Source: Alkalicoccus chagannorensis DSM 18086
GTDB taxonomy: Bacteria > Bacillota > Bacilli > Bacillales > Salisediminibacteriaceae
Assembly (NCBI RefSeq): GCF_000429725.1
Contig: NZ_AUCK01000008.1
Span: forward strand, 93,122-157,121
DNA: 64,000 bases
Reading direction: 5' to 3'
Of this stretch, positions 42,769 through 50,965 are shown in pieces. Positions within the stretch are counted from its first letter, which is position 1; each line of letters opens with the position of its first letter. The notes beneath the pieces were generated by a model. That model was not told the DNA's origin. It saw nothing but the letters and a program-made list of their open reading frames with translations, and made no database searches. Made by a program: the position numbers and the translations under genes.

Positions 42769-43830
42769 ATGATGACAGTAACCATTAAAGATGTAGCCAG
42801 GGCAGCCAAGGTCGCACCATCAACCGTCTCCCGTGTGATCTCCGACAGCCCGAGAATCAGCGAGAGAACGAAAGAAAAAGTGAGAGAGGCGATGCAGGAG
42901 CTGGGATATCATCCGAACTTCAATGCCCGCAGCCTGGCCAATCAATCCACGAAAACCATCGGCGTCGTCATGCCGAATTCGGCGAACAAAACGTTCCAGA
43001 ACCCATTTTTCCCTGAGGTCATCCGGGGGATCAGTACCAAGGCGCATCAGCTGGAGTACGGGTTATATCTTTCCACGGGACAGTCGGAAGAAGAAATTTT
43101 TGAAGAAGTACAGCACATGGTGCAGGGAAAGAGAGTGGACGGGATTATCCTGCTGTATTCCAAAGCGGATGATCAGGTGATGAAGTACCTGCATGAGCAG
43201 GACTTCCCCTTTACCGTTATCGGAAGACCTTACGATGAGACGCTTCAAAACGTTACTTACGTCAACAACGATAACTTCAAAGCGGCGAAAACGGTGACGG
43301 AGTATCTGCTCCTTTTAGGTCATAAGCGGATCGCTTTTATCGGTGGTAATCTGGAGAATGTTGTCACGATTGACCACATGGAAGGGTACCACCGCGCCTT
43401 GAAAAATGCAGGTATGGAACCGAACAACGATTTCATTGTTTTCCACGAAGAGCTGCAGGAAGGCGGTCAGGAAGCCGTCATTGATTTGATGAGCTTGAAC
43501 GAACGACCGACGGCGATGATTGTCGCGGATGATATCATGACGTTCGGTGTGATGAGGATGCTGAGTGAAATGGAGATCCATGTTCCTGATGACATTTCCA
43601 TCATCAGCTTTAACAACGTGATGATCTCGGAACTGTCAGCTCCACCGATGACGACAGTGGATATCAACATATACAGCCTGGGATACGAAGCTGCTAATCT
43701 GCTCATCGATAAAATTCTTCATCCCGGAGCGGAAGCGAAAAAAATGCTGATTCCGCACAAGCTCATGAAGCGGGAAACGTGCCGCCGGATTGCATCTGCA
43801 CAGAGAGCAGCCTCTGAAAAATCAGTGTAG
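42769..43830 (+). CDS. LacI family regulator of maltodextrin genes
   Basis: A 353-residue LacI-type repressor: HTH at the N-terminus (TIKDVARAAKVAPSTVSRVI), hinge helix ARSLANQSTKTIGV, and a periplasmic-binding-protein-like sensor domain (about 62-340). It lies directly after mdxEFG and is similar in arrangement to MalR/MdxR regulators, so the TGCAAACGGTT operators at 36593 and 38632-38785 are its likely targets. GAGAAGGG precedes ATG 42769 (or 42772). Confidence 0.92.
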   Translation: MMTVTIKDVARAAKVAPSTVSRVISDSPRISERTKEKVREAMQELGYHPNFNARSLANQSTKTIGVVMPNSANKTFQNPFFPEVIRGISTKAHQLEYGLYLSTGQSEEEIFEEVQHMVQGKRVDGIILLYSKADDQVMKYLHEQDFPFTVIGRPYDETLQNVTYVNNDNFKAAKTVTEYLLLLGHKRIAFIGGNLENVVTIDHMEGYHRALKNAGMEPNNDFIVFHEELQEGGQEAVIDLMSLNERPTAMIVADDIMTFGVMRMLSEMEIHVPDDISIISFNNVMISELSAPPMTTVDINIYSLGYEAANLLIDKILHPGAEAKKMLIPHKLMKRETCRRIASAQRAASEKSV

Positions 43831-43897
43831 AGTGCTTCATGGTCCGAAGGTGGCCTCACCTGCTGGACAAATGGCACGACTGCCCTGAAAGAGAACG

Positions 43898-43933
43898 GTG
43901 TCAGAAGGAGCGGACTTCTGGCACTGTTTTTTT
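43898..43933 (+). terminator. Terminator after the LacI-type regulator
   Basis: GTGTCAGAAG (43898-43907) pairs with CTTCTGGCAC (43915-43924, one T-G pair), followed by seven T. A truncated R1 begins right after. Confidence 0.8.
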
Positions 43934-43937
43934 GGGT

Positions 43938-43988
43938 AATGAGAAGGCACACGTTTTCATCGAGAGGGACGGCGGCTTCGTGTGCTGC
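43938..43988 (+). repeat. R1 intergenic repeat, truncated copy
   Basis: Only the 5' third of R1: a GTTTTCATCGAGAGGGA segment and CGGCGGCTTCGTGTGCTGC. It stops where R3 copy 1 begins. Confidence 0.6.
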
Positions 43989-44082
43989 GAGAGGCTGGGA
44001 CAACATCGTTCTCCGGCACGTAAATGACGCTTTCGATGACCCATGTGGGGTCGTCGAGAGCATTTTGTTTGTAAGAAACGAC
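43989..44082 (+). repeat. R3 repeat (GAGGCTGGGACAA), copy 1
   Basis: Begins GAGAGGCTGGGACAACAT, TTCTCCGGCACG, then GACGCTTTCGATGACCC pairing with GGGTCGTCGAGAGC, followed by ATTTTGTTTGTA. The arms differ from copy 2 but keep pairing (GATGACCC/GGGTCGTC versus GATGATTC/GGATCGTC). Confidence 0.75.
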
Positions 44083-44111
44083 GGCGAATCTGTCTCAAGG
44101 CAGGGAACGTT

Positions 44112-44316
44112 GGTTCTAAAATAAAGGTTAGGGCAGCGGTTCATGTCTGTCGCATCTTTTCTTTCGTTTCAGGCGGACGCCTGCCAATGGGCGCTCCCTT
44201 CAACGATCTCCGCGCTGCGAGGAGGATGTTCGGACGGTGCTTGACCCCTCTCGCGTCGACGCGCTCCCTCCTGAGAAGGTTTCGTTTTTGTTTTTGCTTT
44301 TCGATACCAGCAAGCA
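44112..44316 (+). mobile_element. MITE-A copy 2, right end missing
   Basis: Starts GGTTCTAAAATAAAGGTTAG and carries the core GGCGGACGCCTGCC, CTCCGCG.../CGAGGAG and CGGACGGTGCTTGA, as in copy 1 (which reads in the opposite direction). No CCCCAACA..AGAACC end is found downstream, so it is truncated near 44316. Confidence 0.7.
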
Positions 44317-44424
44317 ATCCGTAATAAAGATGCAGCAGCAAGGGCTGCCGCACGACTCGGAGAGTTTACGGAGGGCCGGAAATAAGGTAAAATGGAATAA
44401 GTATTCTTATGGAGGTGCTCGGAA

Positions 44425-44808
44425 ATGAGTCACGAAGTAGATGGTATAACACAGATAAATACAGAGGAACTGAAGAATATTCTTCAACAGCCTGGTGAGA
44501 ACCAGGTCATTATCGATGTACGTGAACCTGAGGAATATGAAGCGCGCCACATTCCCGGTGTGCCGCTCGTACCGATGATGACACTGCCTCAGCTGACGGA
44601 GGGCCTAGATAAAGAGAAAGAGTATATTTTCGTCTGCCGTAGAGGGAACAGATCCCATAAAGTATCGCAGTTTTTAAAAGGCCAGGGATACAGCAATGTC
44701 ATTAACTACGAAGGTGGAATGACAGACTGGGACGGGGAAGACGTGGCCGGACCGGAAAGCCAGCTCAAGACGGTCGATGAGCTGAAGGGCTGGACGCCTT
44801 CCCGATAG
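44425..44808 (+). CDS. Rhodanese-like domain protein
   Basis: A 127-residue single-domain rhodanese: VIIDVREPEEYEARHIPG, the active-site Cys in YIFVCRRGNRSHK, and the C-terminal GGMTDW. These proteins carry sulfur as persulfide; the partner is unknown. TGGAGGTG precedes ATG 44425. Single gene between repeat clusters. Confidence 0.92.
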   Translation: MSHEVDGITQINTEELKNILQQPGENQVIIDVREPEEYEARHIPGVPLVPMMTLPQLTEGLDKEKEYIFVCRRGNRSHKVSQFLKGQGYSNVINYEGGMTDWDGEDVAGPESQLKTVDELKGWTPSR

Positions 44809-44850
44809 AAACAACCGGAGCTGGTGCAGGCTCTGTTCCAGCTGAGCACA

Positions 44851-44939
44851 GGGAGGCTGGGACAATATAGTTCTCCAGCACGTAAAAAACGCTTTCGATG
44901 ATTCGATTTGGATCGTCGAAAGCGTTTTGTTTGTACTAG
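44851..44939 (+). repeat. R3 repeat (GAGGCTGGGACAA), copy 2
   Basis: GGGAGGCTGGGACAATATAG, TTCTCCAGCACG, then a near-perfect 17-bp stem AAAACGCTTTCGATGAT / ATCGTCGAAAGCGTTTT, followed by GTTTGTA. About 90 bases align with copy 1. It may end transcription of the rhodanese gene. Confidence 0.75.
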
Positions 44940-45149
44940 GATAAGAAAGCATCCCTGTATCCTCTCGTGAAATGGAGTACTCCCATGTTCTGAAGGGTCT
45001 GACTAGAAGACGCGTAAGGCTACAGAAGAAAAAATAATGGGAAACCACGTTTCAGCATTTCAAATTCAGGCAATAGTCTATATAGAACGGCACATCCCAG
45101 ATCCGCATCAGGATACAAAGTGATGAACCGCACGAAAGGAGTCGATGCT

Positions 45150-45293
45150 ATGCTTTGGACGATTGTAGCTATTCTGCTGATTATGTGGCTGTTTGGATTC
45201 AGCATTGATCTCGGCGGCGGGCTAATACACACCCTGCTCGTCATCGCTCTAGTGGTTGCTATTGTCAACCTCATTATCGGCAGACGCCCCTGA
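45150..45293 (+). CDS. Small lmo0937-like membrane protein (47 aa)
   Basis: A 47-residue protein (MLWTIVAILLIMWLFGFSID..., then LIHTLLVIALVVAIVNLI), two membrane helices, matching the small lmo0937 family of Firmicutes. The start is ATG 45150, 9 bases after AAAGGAG. The role is unknown; homologues are often stress related. It lies just upstream of the next small gene. Confidence 0.8.
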   Translation: MLWTIVAILLIMWLFGFSIDLGGGLIHTLLVIALVVAIVNLIIGRRP

Positions 45294-45324
45294 ATGAACT
45301 GACTCTGATAGAAAGGTGGTGAAC

Positions 45325-45357
45325 GTGGACAAAAAAGGGTCCACTTATTATGGCTAA
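45325..45357 (+). CDS. Possible 10-codon leader peptide
   Basis: GTG 45325 follows AAAGGTGG with good spacing and opens a 10-codon frame (VDKKGSTYYG) whose TAA stop overlaps the ATG (45350) of the next gene. The next gene has no ribosome binding site of its own close by, so translational coupling is plausible. A hairpin GTGGAC/GTCCAC (45325-45330, 45339-45344) covers this frame. Confidence 0.45.
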   Translation: MDKKGSTYYG

Positions 45358-45622
45358 ATGGATTATCACAACACTCGCCGCTGCAGGAATCGCAGCAGCC
45401 GGATACTTTTACGGAAAAGAAGAGAATCGTGAGAAAGTCAATCACTACGCACAGCGAGCATTGGCGGAAATCAAAGGTGATACGAAAGAAGATAACAAAG
45501 ACGACTTTTATGAAAAGGTCGGTTATTCTGATCCGGAAGATCTTGAGGATAACTCCATGGTTGATGAAGGAGCAACGTTCTCAGTCAACTACTACAACCA
45601 AAGAATCAAGGACAATGAGTAG
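45350..45622 (+). CDS. Small membrane-anchored protein (YtxH-like layout)
   Basis: A 90-residue protein with one N-terminal membrane helix (MAKWIITTLAAAGIAAAGYF) followed by a charged tail, the layout of YtxH-like stress proteins, though I cannot name the family. Its ATG 45350 overlaps a possible leader peptide and lacks a close ribosome binding site. A terminator follows at 45634. Confidence 0.65.
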   Translation: MAKWIITTLAAAGIAAAGYFYGKEENREKVNHYAQRALAEIKGDTKEDNKDDFYEKVGYSDPEDLEDNSMVDEGATFSVNYYNQRIKDNE

Positions 45623-45633
45623 ACGTGTCCTTC

Positions 45634-45659
45634 AGCCATCCTAGTTCAGGATGGCTTTT
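45634..45659 (+). terminator. Rho-independent terminator
   Basis: AGCCATCC (45634-45641) pairs with GGATGGCT (45649-45656), then TTTT. Confidence 0.8.
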
Positions 45660-45716
45660 CCGTCGTAAGATATGACATTTTTTCCTTTTTAAATCAAAAT
45701 ATAGGAGGATACAAAA

Positions 45717-46712
45717 GTGAAAAAACTTATAAATAATGCCTCAGAAGTCGTTAATGAGATGCTGGACGGCATGGTGCTTTCCCACCCGAACGAGCTGCGG
45801 AGGCTTGACGGAACGACAGTCCTCGTAAGAAAAGATGCTCCCGTGCAGGGGAAGCCGGCAATCATCAGTGGAGGAGGAAGCGGTCATGAACCTGCCCACG
45901 CTGGGTTTGTCGGCAGAGGGATGCTCGATGCAGCAGTATCCGGTGAGGTGTTCACTTCGCCGACTCCCGATCAAGTATTTGAGGCAGTCAAGGCCGTAGA
46001 CGGAGGCAGCGGCGTCTTCCTCGTCATTAAAAACTATACCGGCGATGTCATGAACTTTGAAATGGCAGCGGAGATGGCCGAAGCAGAAGGAATTGACGTC
46101 AAATACGTTGTCGTGAATGACGATGTCGCCGTAGAAGACAGCTCCTTTACAAGCGGCAGAAGGGGGATTGCGGGGACGGTCCTGGTCCACAAAATTCTAG
46201 GTGCTATGGCAGAAGAAGGGGCTTCTCTGGGGGAGATAGCAGAAGAAGCGGAGAAACTCGTCAAAGACATCAAATCGATGGGGATGTCCCTGACGCCATG
46301 TATCGTTCCGGAGGCGGGAAAGCCGGGCTTCACCCTGGCGGATGATGAAATGGAAATCGGAACAGGCATTCACGGAGAGCCTGGGGTGGAGCGGACCGGG
46401 CTGTTATCCGCGGATGAAACGGCAGCGGCACTGCTGGAGAAAATCGAACAGGACATGAAGCTGGAGCCGGACATGGACGTTCTGCTGCTCATCAACGGCC
46501 TCGGGGCCACTCCGCTGATGGAACAATACATTATCAGCCGAGCCGTCCATCATCTGCTGAAAGACAAAGGGGTGAAAGTGACTGAAACGATCGTCGGAGA
46601 ATGGATGACCTCCCTCGAGATGGCGGGTGTCTCTGTCACGCTGCTGAAAATGAACGAAGACCGTCAACGATGGATCGCCGCTGCAGCGGATACAACCGCG
46701 TTTAAAAGGTAG
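45717..46712 (+). CDS. dhaK: Dihydroxyacetone kinase subunit DhaK
   Basis: The 331-residue substrate-binding subunit of PTS-dependent dihydroxyacetone kinase. His219 (GTGIHGEPG) binds dihydroxyacetone covalently; SGGGSGHEPAHAGFVGRGML is typical. Start GTG 45717 with AGGAGG. It heads dhaK-dhaL-dhaM. Phosphate comes from PEP via PTS proteins to DhaM, then DhaL. Confidence 0.96.
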   Translation: MKKLINNASEVVNEMLDGMVLSHPNELRRLDGTTVLVRKDAPVQGKPAIISGGGSGHEPAHAGFVGRGMLDAAVSGEVFTSPTPDQVFEAVKAVDGGSGVFLVIKNYTGDVMNFEMAAEMAEAEGIDVKYVVVNDDVAVEDSSFTSGRRGIAGTVLVHKILGAMAEEGASLGEIAEEAEKLVKDIKSMGMSLTPCIVPEAGKPGFTLADDEMEIGTGIHGEPGVERTGLLSADETAAALLEKIEQDMKLEPDMDVLLLINGLGATPLMEQYIISRAVHHLLKDKGVKVTETIVGEWMTSLEMAGVSVTLLKMNEDRQRWIAAAADTTAFKR

Positions 46713-46762
46713 CGGGAATGCCTGAAGCCGATGCATAAACAGAAGCACAAGGGGGAGATTAT

Positions 46763-47380
46763 GTGAATCAACAAGATGCTGTGAACTGGATATTGTCTTT
46801 TCAAAAGAAAATCGAGAGTTCAAAAGAGTATTTGACGGACCTGGATCAGGCAGTCGGTGATGGGGATCACGGGATTAACATGAACCGTGGTCTGCAGCAT
46901 GCCGCCGGTGTCCTGCACGAGAAAACATTTGAGACTCCCGGAGACGTTCTGAAAGCTGTTTCCACCGCTTTTATTAGTAAAGTAGGCGGGGCTTCGGGCC
47001 CGTTGTACGGATCAGCTATGCTGAAAGCGAGCGGCTCCTGTGGAGGGAAAGAAACTTTGGAGGACGAGGACGTGAAAGCAATGCTTCGTGCTGCGGCAGA
47101 CGCTGTTCAGGCCCGAGGCAGGGCGGAACGTGGGGAAAAAACGATGTATGATGTGTGGGAAGCGGTTGTCAGAGCAGCAGAAGAAAAAGAGGACATTGAC
47201 TGGCAGCACGTCAGGATGAAAACAGCAGAAGCGGCCGACGCCACCAAAGAGATGCAGGCGAAAAAGGGCCGGGCTGCCTACCTCGGTGCCCGTTCGATCG
47301 GCCATCTGGATCCGGGATCTGTCTCTACGAGAATGTTGATTGAAAGCCTGGCAGAAGTGCTGGAAAGCGGTGACTCATGA
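46763..47380 (+). CDS. dhaL: Dihydroxyacetone kinase ADP-binding subunit DhaL
   Basis: A 205-residue DhaL that holds ADP/ATP as cofactor and passes phosphate to substrate on DhaK. The Asp-rich Mg motif is visible (LDQAVGDGDHGINMNRG); GGASGPLYGSAM and the GHLDPGS end are typical. GTG 46763 is the start; the ATG at 46760 is followed by a stop. The end overlaps dhaM by 4 bases. Confidence 0.95.
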   Translation: MNQQDAVNWILSFQKKIESSKEYLTDLDQAVGDGDHGINMNRGLQHAAGVLHEKTFETPGDVLKAVSTAFISKVGGASGPLYGSAMLKASGSCGGKETLEDEDVKAMLRAAADAVQARGRAERGEKTMYDVWEAVVRAAEEKEDIDWQHVRMKTAEAADATKEMQAKKGRAAYLGARSIGHLDPGSVSTRMLIESLAEVLESGDS

Positions 47381-47763
47381 CGAAAATCCTGCTCGTCTCC
47401 CACAGTGAGAAGCTTGCAGAAGGACTGAAAGAACTGCTGCAGCAGATGCAGCCTGATGTTGATATCGAAGCCGCCGCCGGCGACAGTGGAGGCATCGGTA
47501 CGGATCCCGATACAATAAGCACAAAGCTCCAGGCCTGGAAAGAGGAAGAAATTGTCGTGCTATTTGATCTCGGCAGCGCATGGATGAACACCGATCTTGC
47601 TGCTGAAATGAGCGGCATGGAGGAGCAGGTCACGATTGCGGATGCGGCGTTTGTAGAAGGCGCTCTGGCAGCCGTAATGGAAGCGGGCTTCGGCAGTTCA
47701 GCTGCTCGGGTGAAAGCAGCAGCCGAAGCGGCAGGGAGTCAGAAGAAGAGACCCGAAGCATAG
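47377..47763 (+). CDS. dhaM: PTS-dependent dihydroxyacetone kinase phosphotransferase DhaM
   Basis: A 128-residue EIIA-Man-like domain; the phospho-acceptor His9 is in LVSHSEKLAEG, and DLGSAWMN is conserved. It is the short form without HPr or EI domains. Its start overlaps the dhaL stop (ATGA). With dhaK and dhaL it completes the system; PTS components EI and HPr are elsewhere. Confidence 0.93.
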   Translation: MTKILLVSHSEKLAEGLKELLQQMQPDVDIEAAAGDSGGIGTDPDTISTKLQAWKEEEIVVLFDLGSAWMNTDLAAEMSGMEEQVTIADAAFVEGALAAVMEAGFGSSAARVKAAAEAAGSQKKRPEA

Positions 47764-47773
47764 ACAGCGAAGC

Positions 47774-47815
47774 AGCCTCACTCCTGCGTCAGTCAGGCTG
47801 GAGGCTCTTCGTTTT
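47774..47815 (+). terminator. Terminator after dhaKLM
   Basis: AGCCTC (47774-47779) pairs with GAGGCT (47801-47806), with a partial inner pairing CTG/CAG, then TCTTCGTTTT. Confidence 0.6.
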
Positions 47816-47843
47816 ATGAAGAAATCAGGAGAGGAGGTTCCCA

Positions 47844-48263
47844 ATGCGCGCTGCGCCGATGCTCATTCTGCTTTTCGTGATGTCAGCCTGTTCCCGTGCA
47901 GATGAGGCACCGGAGGCATATGTCACGGTGGATGTGCAGGAAGCGGAAGAGGCCCTCGTGGTGATGGTCACATTGGAGAACATTGGAGAGGATCCTATCC
48001 GCCTTGATTTCCGCGATGGACAGATGCTTGATTTCCACATCGTCAATGCCGGGCAAGAGGTAATCTATTCATACGGAGACGACCGGATGTTCACACAGGC
48101 GCTGGAAACCGTGTTGTTACAGCCTGGCGAAACGAAGGAATTCAGAGAAGAAGCAGGCGTTTCTGTCGAGGAGGCAGCGGAGATTCAGGTGAGCATTCCT
48201 GCAGAGACGACGGAAGGGGTGGAAGCAGAAGCGCTGCGTACGACAAAAGAGCTGACATTCTGA
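47844..48263 (+). CDS. BsuPI-domain lipoprotein
   Basis: A 139-residue lipoprotein (lipobox MSAC, Cys16) with a BsuPI-like beta domain (VTLENIGEDPIRLDFRDGQMLDFHIVN, VIYSYGDDRMFTQALETVLLQPGETKEF), the fold of the B. subtilis intracellular proteinase inhibitor. Whether it inhibits proteases is unknown. Single gene after dhaM. Confidence 0.8.
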   Translation: MRAAPMLILLFVMSACSRADEAPEAYVTVDVQEAEEALVVMVTLENIGEDPIRLDFRDGQMLDFHIVNAGQEVIYSYGDDRMFTQALETVLLQPGETKEFREEAGVSVEEAAEIQVSIPAETTEGVEAEALRTTKELTF

Positions 48264-48332
48264 ATCCTTTTCATTTATCCCGCAGGCATGATAAAATACG
48301 AAAAGATGTAGATACTAAGGAGGTCATTGTTC

Positions 48333-48602
48333 ATGGCAGTAGAAGTGAGAGCAGACGCAACACCAAACCCGAACGCAATGAAATTTACGGCAAACCAGGT
48401 GCTTTTTGAAGGATCCGGCAGTGCTTCGTTCAAAAGCGCGGAGGAAACGGATCACCCGCTGGCAAAAGAGCTGCTACAGCTCGAAGGGGTCGATAACATC
48501 TTCGGCTTTCAAGACTTTGTTACGGTCAACAAGCTTCCGGATGCCGAGTGGGATGATCTCCTGCCGAAAGTCGAGGAGACATTCACAAAAGTATACGATT
48601 GA
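48333..48602 (+). CDS. Nfu N-terminal domain (scaffold-like) protein
   Basis: An 89-residue Nfu_N-type domain (TPNPNAMKFTANQVL, LLQLEGVDNIFGFQDFVTVNK, KVEETF). This domain is fused to an iron-sulfur scaffold domain in eukaryotic Nfu, but occurs alone in Bacillales. AAGGAGGTC precedes ATG 48333. Without the CxxC domain, a role in iron-sulfur assembly is only inferred. Confidence 0.85.
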   Translation: MAVEVRADATPNPNAMKFTANQVLFEGSGSASFKSAEETDHPLAKELLQLEGVDNIFGFQDFVTVNKLPDAEWDDLLPKVEETFTKVYD

Positions 48603-48613
48603 TGATCAAAATT

Positions 48614-48646
48614 CCGCAGCGGGTCCCCGGCCCGTGCGGGATTTTT
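48614..48646 (+). terminator. Rho-independent terminator
   Basis: CCGCAGCGGG (48614-48623) and CCCGTGCGGG (48631-48640) pair, followed by ATTTTT. Confidence 0.8.
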
Positions 48647-48673
48647 ATGTGATCAAAAGAGGAGGCGGCGGCG

Positions 48674-49390
48674 GTGGACGTTGTACATAATGAAAAAATC
48701 GAACAGGGAAGTGTGATTCAAGGGCTGACGGCGGGGGTGCCGATCGCGTTCGGCTATATGCCGGTAGCTATCACATTCGGATTACTGGCAGGTTCTACAG
48801 GATTGACGGCTGTCGAGGCGGTACTGATGAGCATGCTGGTGTTTGCGGGGGCTGCACAGTATATGGCCATCTCCATGATTGCCGTCAGCGCAGGTGCTCT
48901 GGAGATCGTCGCTGCCACCTTCATCGTGAATCTCCGTCATCTGCTCATGAGCGCTTCCATTCATGAGCGAACAGCGCCTTCTTCGAAAAAAGGGCGTGCT
49001 TTTTTCAGTTTCTTTTTGACGGATGAAGTGTTCGCTGTGTCTTCCGTGGCGGATGCGCCCGTTAAACCCGGCTATATTCTTGGCGTCGGAGTAAGTGCGT
49101 ACGGAAGCTGGGTCGGGTTTACAGGTATCGGGTACTTTACCGGAGAGCTTCTTCCCGCAGTGCTCCAGGAGAGTATGGGAATCGCTTTGTATGCCTTGTT
49201 TATTGCGCTTTTGGTCCCCTCTATCAAGCAGGCCGGCAGAAGCATCCTCCTGCTGGCGCTGACCGCCGGGCTGTCCAACTGGCTTTACCTGCAGCTGCTG
49301 GATACAGGATGGGCTCTCATGGCCGCTTCCGTCACCTCGCTGCTCTTGTATGAACTGTTCATTGGAAAGGGGGAGGCTCATGCTGAATGA
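48674..49390 (+). CDS. azlC: Branched-chain amino acid exporter large subunit AzlC
   Basis: A 238-residue AzlC with about seven membrane helices (IAFGYMPVAITFGLLA, VFAGAAQYMAISM, NLRHLLMSASIHE are typical). It exports branched-chain amino acids or analogues with AzlD. Start GTG 48674 with AGGAGG. It overlaps azlD by 11 bases. No azlB-type regulator is adjacent. Confidence 0.93.
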   Translation: MDVVHNEKIEQGSVIQGLTAGVPIAFGYMPVAITFGLLAGSTGLTAVEAVLMSMLVFAGAAQYMAISMIAVSAGALEIVAATFIVNLRHLLMSASIHERTAPSSKKGRAFFSFFLTDEVFAVSSVADAPVKPGYILGVGVSAYGSWVGFTGIGYFTGELLPAVLQESMGIALYALFIALLVPSIKQAGRSILLLALTAGLSNWLYLQLLDTGWALMAASVTSLLLYELFIGKGEAHAE

Positions 49391-49691
49391 AGCCATTTTC
49401 TGGATGATTATTGGCATGGCCGTTGTCACGTACATACCGAGGATGCTTCCGCTGACGATCCTGTCAACGGAAGGCTGGCCGGAGTGGCTTCGCCGCATGC
49501 TTGGAAGGGTGCCTTACGCGGTACTCGGTGCATTAATATTCCCTGGTATTCTTTATGCGATGGACAGCCTGCTGCTGAGTGTTGCGGGCGGGGCTGCAGC
49601 GGTAGTCCTTGCCTGGCGCGGCGCCCCGCTGCTCGTCGTTGTCGCCGGCACCATTCTACTGCTCACTGCCCTGCAGTTCATGATCGGCTGA
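49380..49691 (+). CDS. azlD: Branched-chain amino acid transport small subunit AzlD
   Basis: A 103-residue AzlD with about four membrane helices (TYIPRMLPLTIL, RRMLGRVPYAVLGALIFPGIL). ATG 49380 lies inside the end of azlC, preceded by GGGGGAGG. Its last 36 bases overlap the end of the convergent gene on the minus strand. Confidence 0.92.
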   Translation: MLNEAIFWMIIGMAVVTYIPRMLPLTILSTEGWPEWLRRMLGRVPYAVLGALIFPGILYAMDSLLLSVAGGAAAVVLAWRGAPLLVVVAGTILLLTALQFMIG

Positions 49692-50303
49692 CACAGGGCC
49701 TCCTTCTTTGCTTTCAGCAAAGGTATCGATGTGAAAATAGAGGCCATCTTTGATCTGAACGAGGTGCATGTCCGGATCATCATTAAAGAATTCCAGGTGC
49801 TCTTTCGTAATGATGACGGATTTTTTCGGTGTCATGTTGGGGGAGCCCTCGATTTCATGCAGTTCTGCTTCGAATACCTGATAGCCGAAGATAATCAGCA
49901 GGAGCGGATTAAAGTAATACATGGTCGTCTGCATCGACAGCACGAAAAGCAGGACGAAAATCAGCAGAAACGTCATGGTATCACTCGGAGAGTTGAATTC
50001 CGTATTCATGATGGGCAGGAAGAACGCCACCAGGTACGCCGTGAAGAGGGAATTCTTCAGCGGCTGGGCGCTTCGTGCGTGAACATAGGCTTCGGGTCGA
50101 TTCTGACGGTTGTTTTTATGCATGAACAGTCCATGGTACGCATGGATGAAGCTGACTACCGTCATTACGGTAATTCCGGCAAGCAGCGTGTACAGAAACG
50201 CCGTGGAAATCGGCATGTCCTCATGAAGGCGTACTGCAGCAATGTAGAAGATGGGGGAGTAAGAGCTTAGAAAAATGGTCAGTTTTAAAAATCGCTGGTT
50301 CAA
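49656..50303 (-). CDS. Multi-pass membrane protein of unknown function
   Basis: A 215-residue protein with about four membrane helices in the N-terminal two-thirds and a C-terminal domain with a PKKSVIITKEHLEFF stretch. Not recognised. The start is read as TTG 50303 because AAGGAGG is 8 bases upstream; the TTG at 50333 has no such site. Its 3' end overlaps azlD by 36 bases, convergently. Confidence 0.65.
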   Translation of the reverse strand: MNQRFLKLTIFLSSYSPIFYIAAVRLHEDMPISTAFLYTLLAGITVMTVVSFIHAYHGLFMHKNNRQNRPEAYVHARSAQPLKNSLFTAYLVAFFLPIMNTEFNSPSDTMTFLLIFVLLFVLSMQTTMYYFNPLLLIIFGYQVFEAELHEIEGSPNMTPKKSVIITKEHLEFFNDDPDMHLVQIKDGLYFHIDTFAESKEGGPVSADHELQGSEQ

Positions 50304-50348
50304 GGCCGCGGCCTCCTTCTCGAGCGTCGTCAATCGATGGTACTGGTG

Positions 50349-50801
50349 TTAAAGGGTCCGGCCGTACCGTTTGGACACGATGTCGTAAAAGCCGAGGGAA
50401 TTGTACAGCCGCTTCGTTGCTTCGTTGTTCATTCCGGTTTCCAATTCAATTCCTTTAAAGCCTTCCGCTTCGGCCCATTGAAGTACCCGGAGGAGCAGCT
50501 TTCGGGCAATTCCCTGTTTCCGGTCCTGTTTTCTCACGTATAGTTCGTTCAACCAGAGGTAGTATCCGCCTTTATCCAGACCGACGCCTTTGTTGAAGAA
50601 CGCACACCCGACGATCTCGCCCTTTTTCTCAGCTGCGAAAAATTCGGAGGCGCATCCATCCTCAAGAGATAGAGCAATGGTTGCCCGCAGTTCCTCGCGC
50701 ATCGGCGGGCTGCTGAGCTGCTCCATCTGTTCCATCATCAAGGTGGTGAGCGCATCAATTGTTGTGTCGTCTGCTGGTTTCGTAACGTGATAAATCCGCA
50801 T
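50349..50801 (-). CDS. GNAT family N-acetyltransferase
   Basis: A 150-residue acetyltransferase: the acetyl-CoA loop RKQDRKQGIARKLLL (R/QxxGxG/A), LWLNELYVR before it and NNEATKRLYNSLGFY at the end. The substrate is unknown. GGAGG precedes ATG 50801; the upstream extension is not used. Same direction as the membrane protein gene downstream, 45 bases apart. Confidence 0.9.
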   Translation of the reverse strand: MRIYHVTKPADDTTIDALTTLMMEQMEQLSSPPMREELRATIALSLEDGCASEFFAAEKKGEIVGCAFFNKGVGLDKGGYYLWLNELYVRKQDRKQGIARKLLLRVLQWAEAEGFKGIELETGMNNEATKRLYNSLGFYDIVSKRYGRTL

Positions 50802-50965
50802 GACTCTGCCTCCATTTCCGCGCCCGTTCAATGAATAGTCAATTCTTTGCCTGCGAACGGGTGGGATTTATATAAAAATCGTGGTATAACTGTGTAAGAG
50901 TCCAGTCGAATCCGATACGCTGGATCGGAAGTTCAGACTGAATTGAACGTAAAGGAGATTGACAG

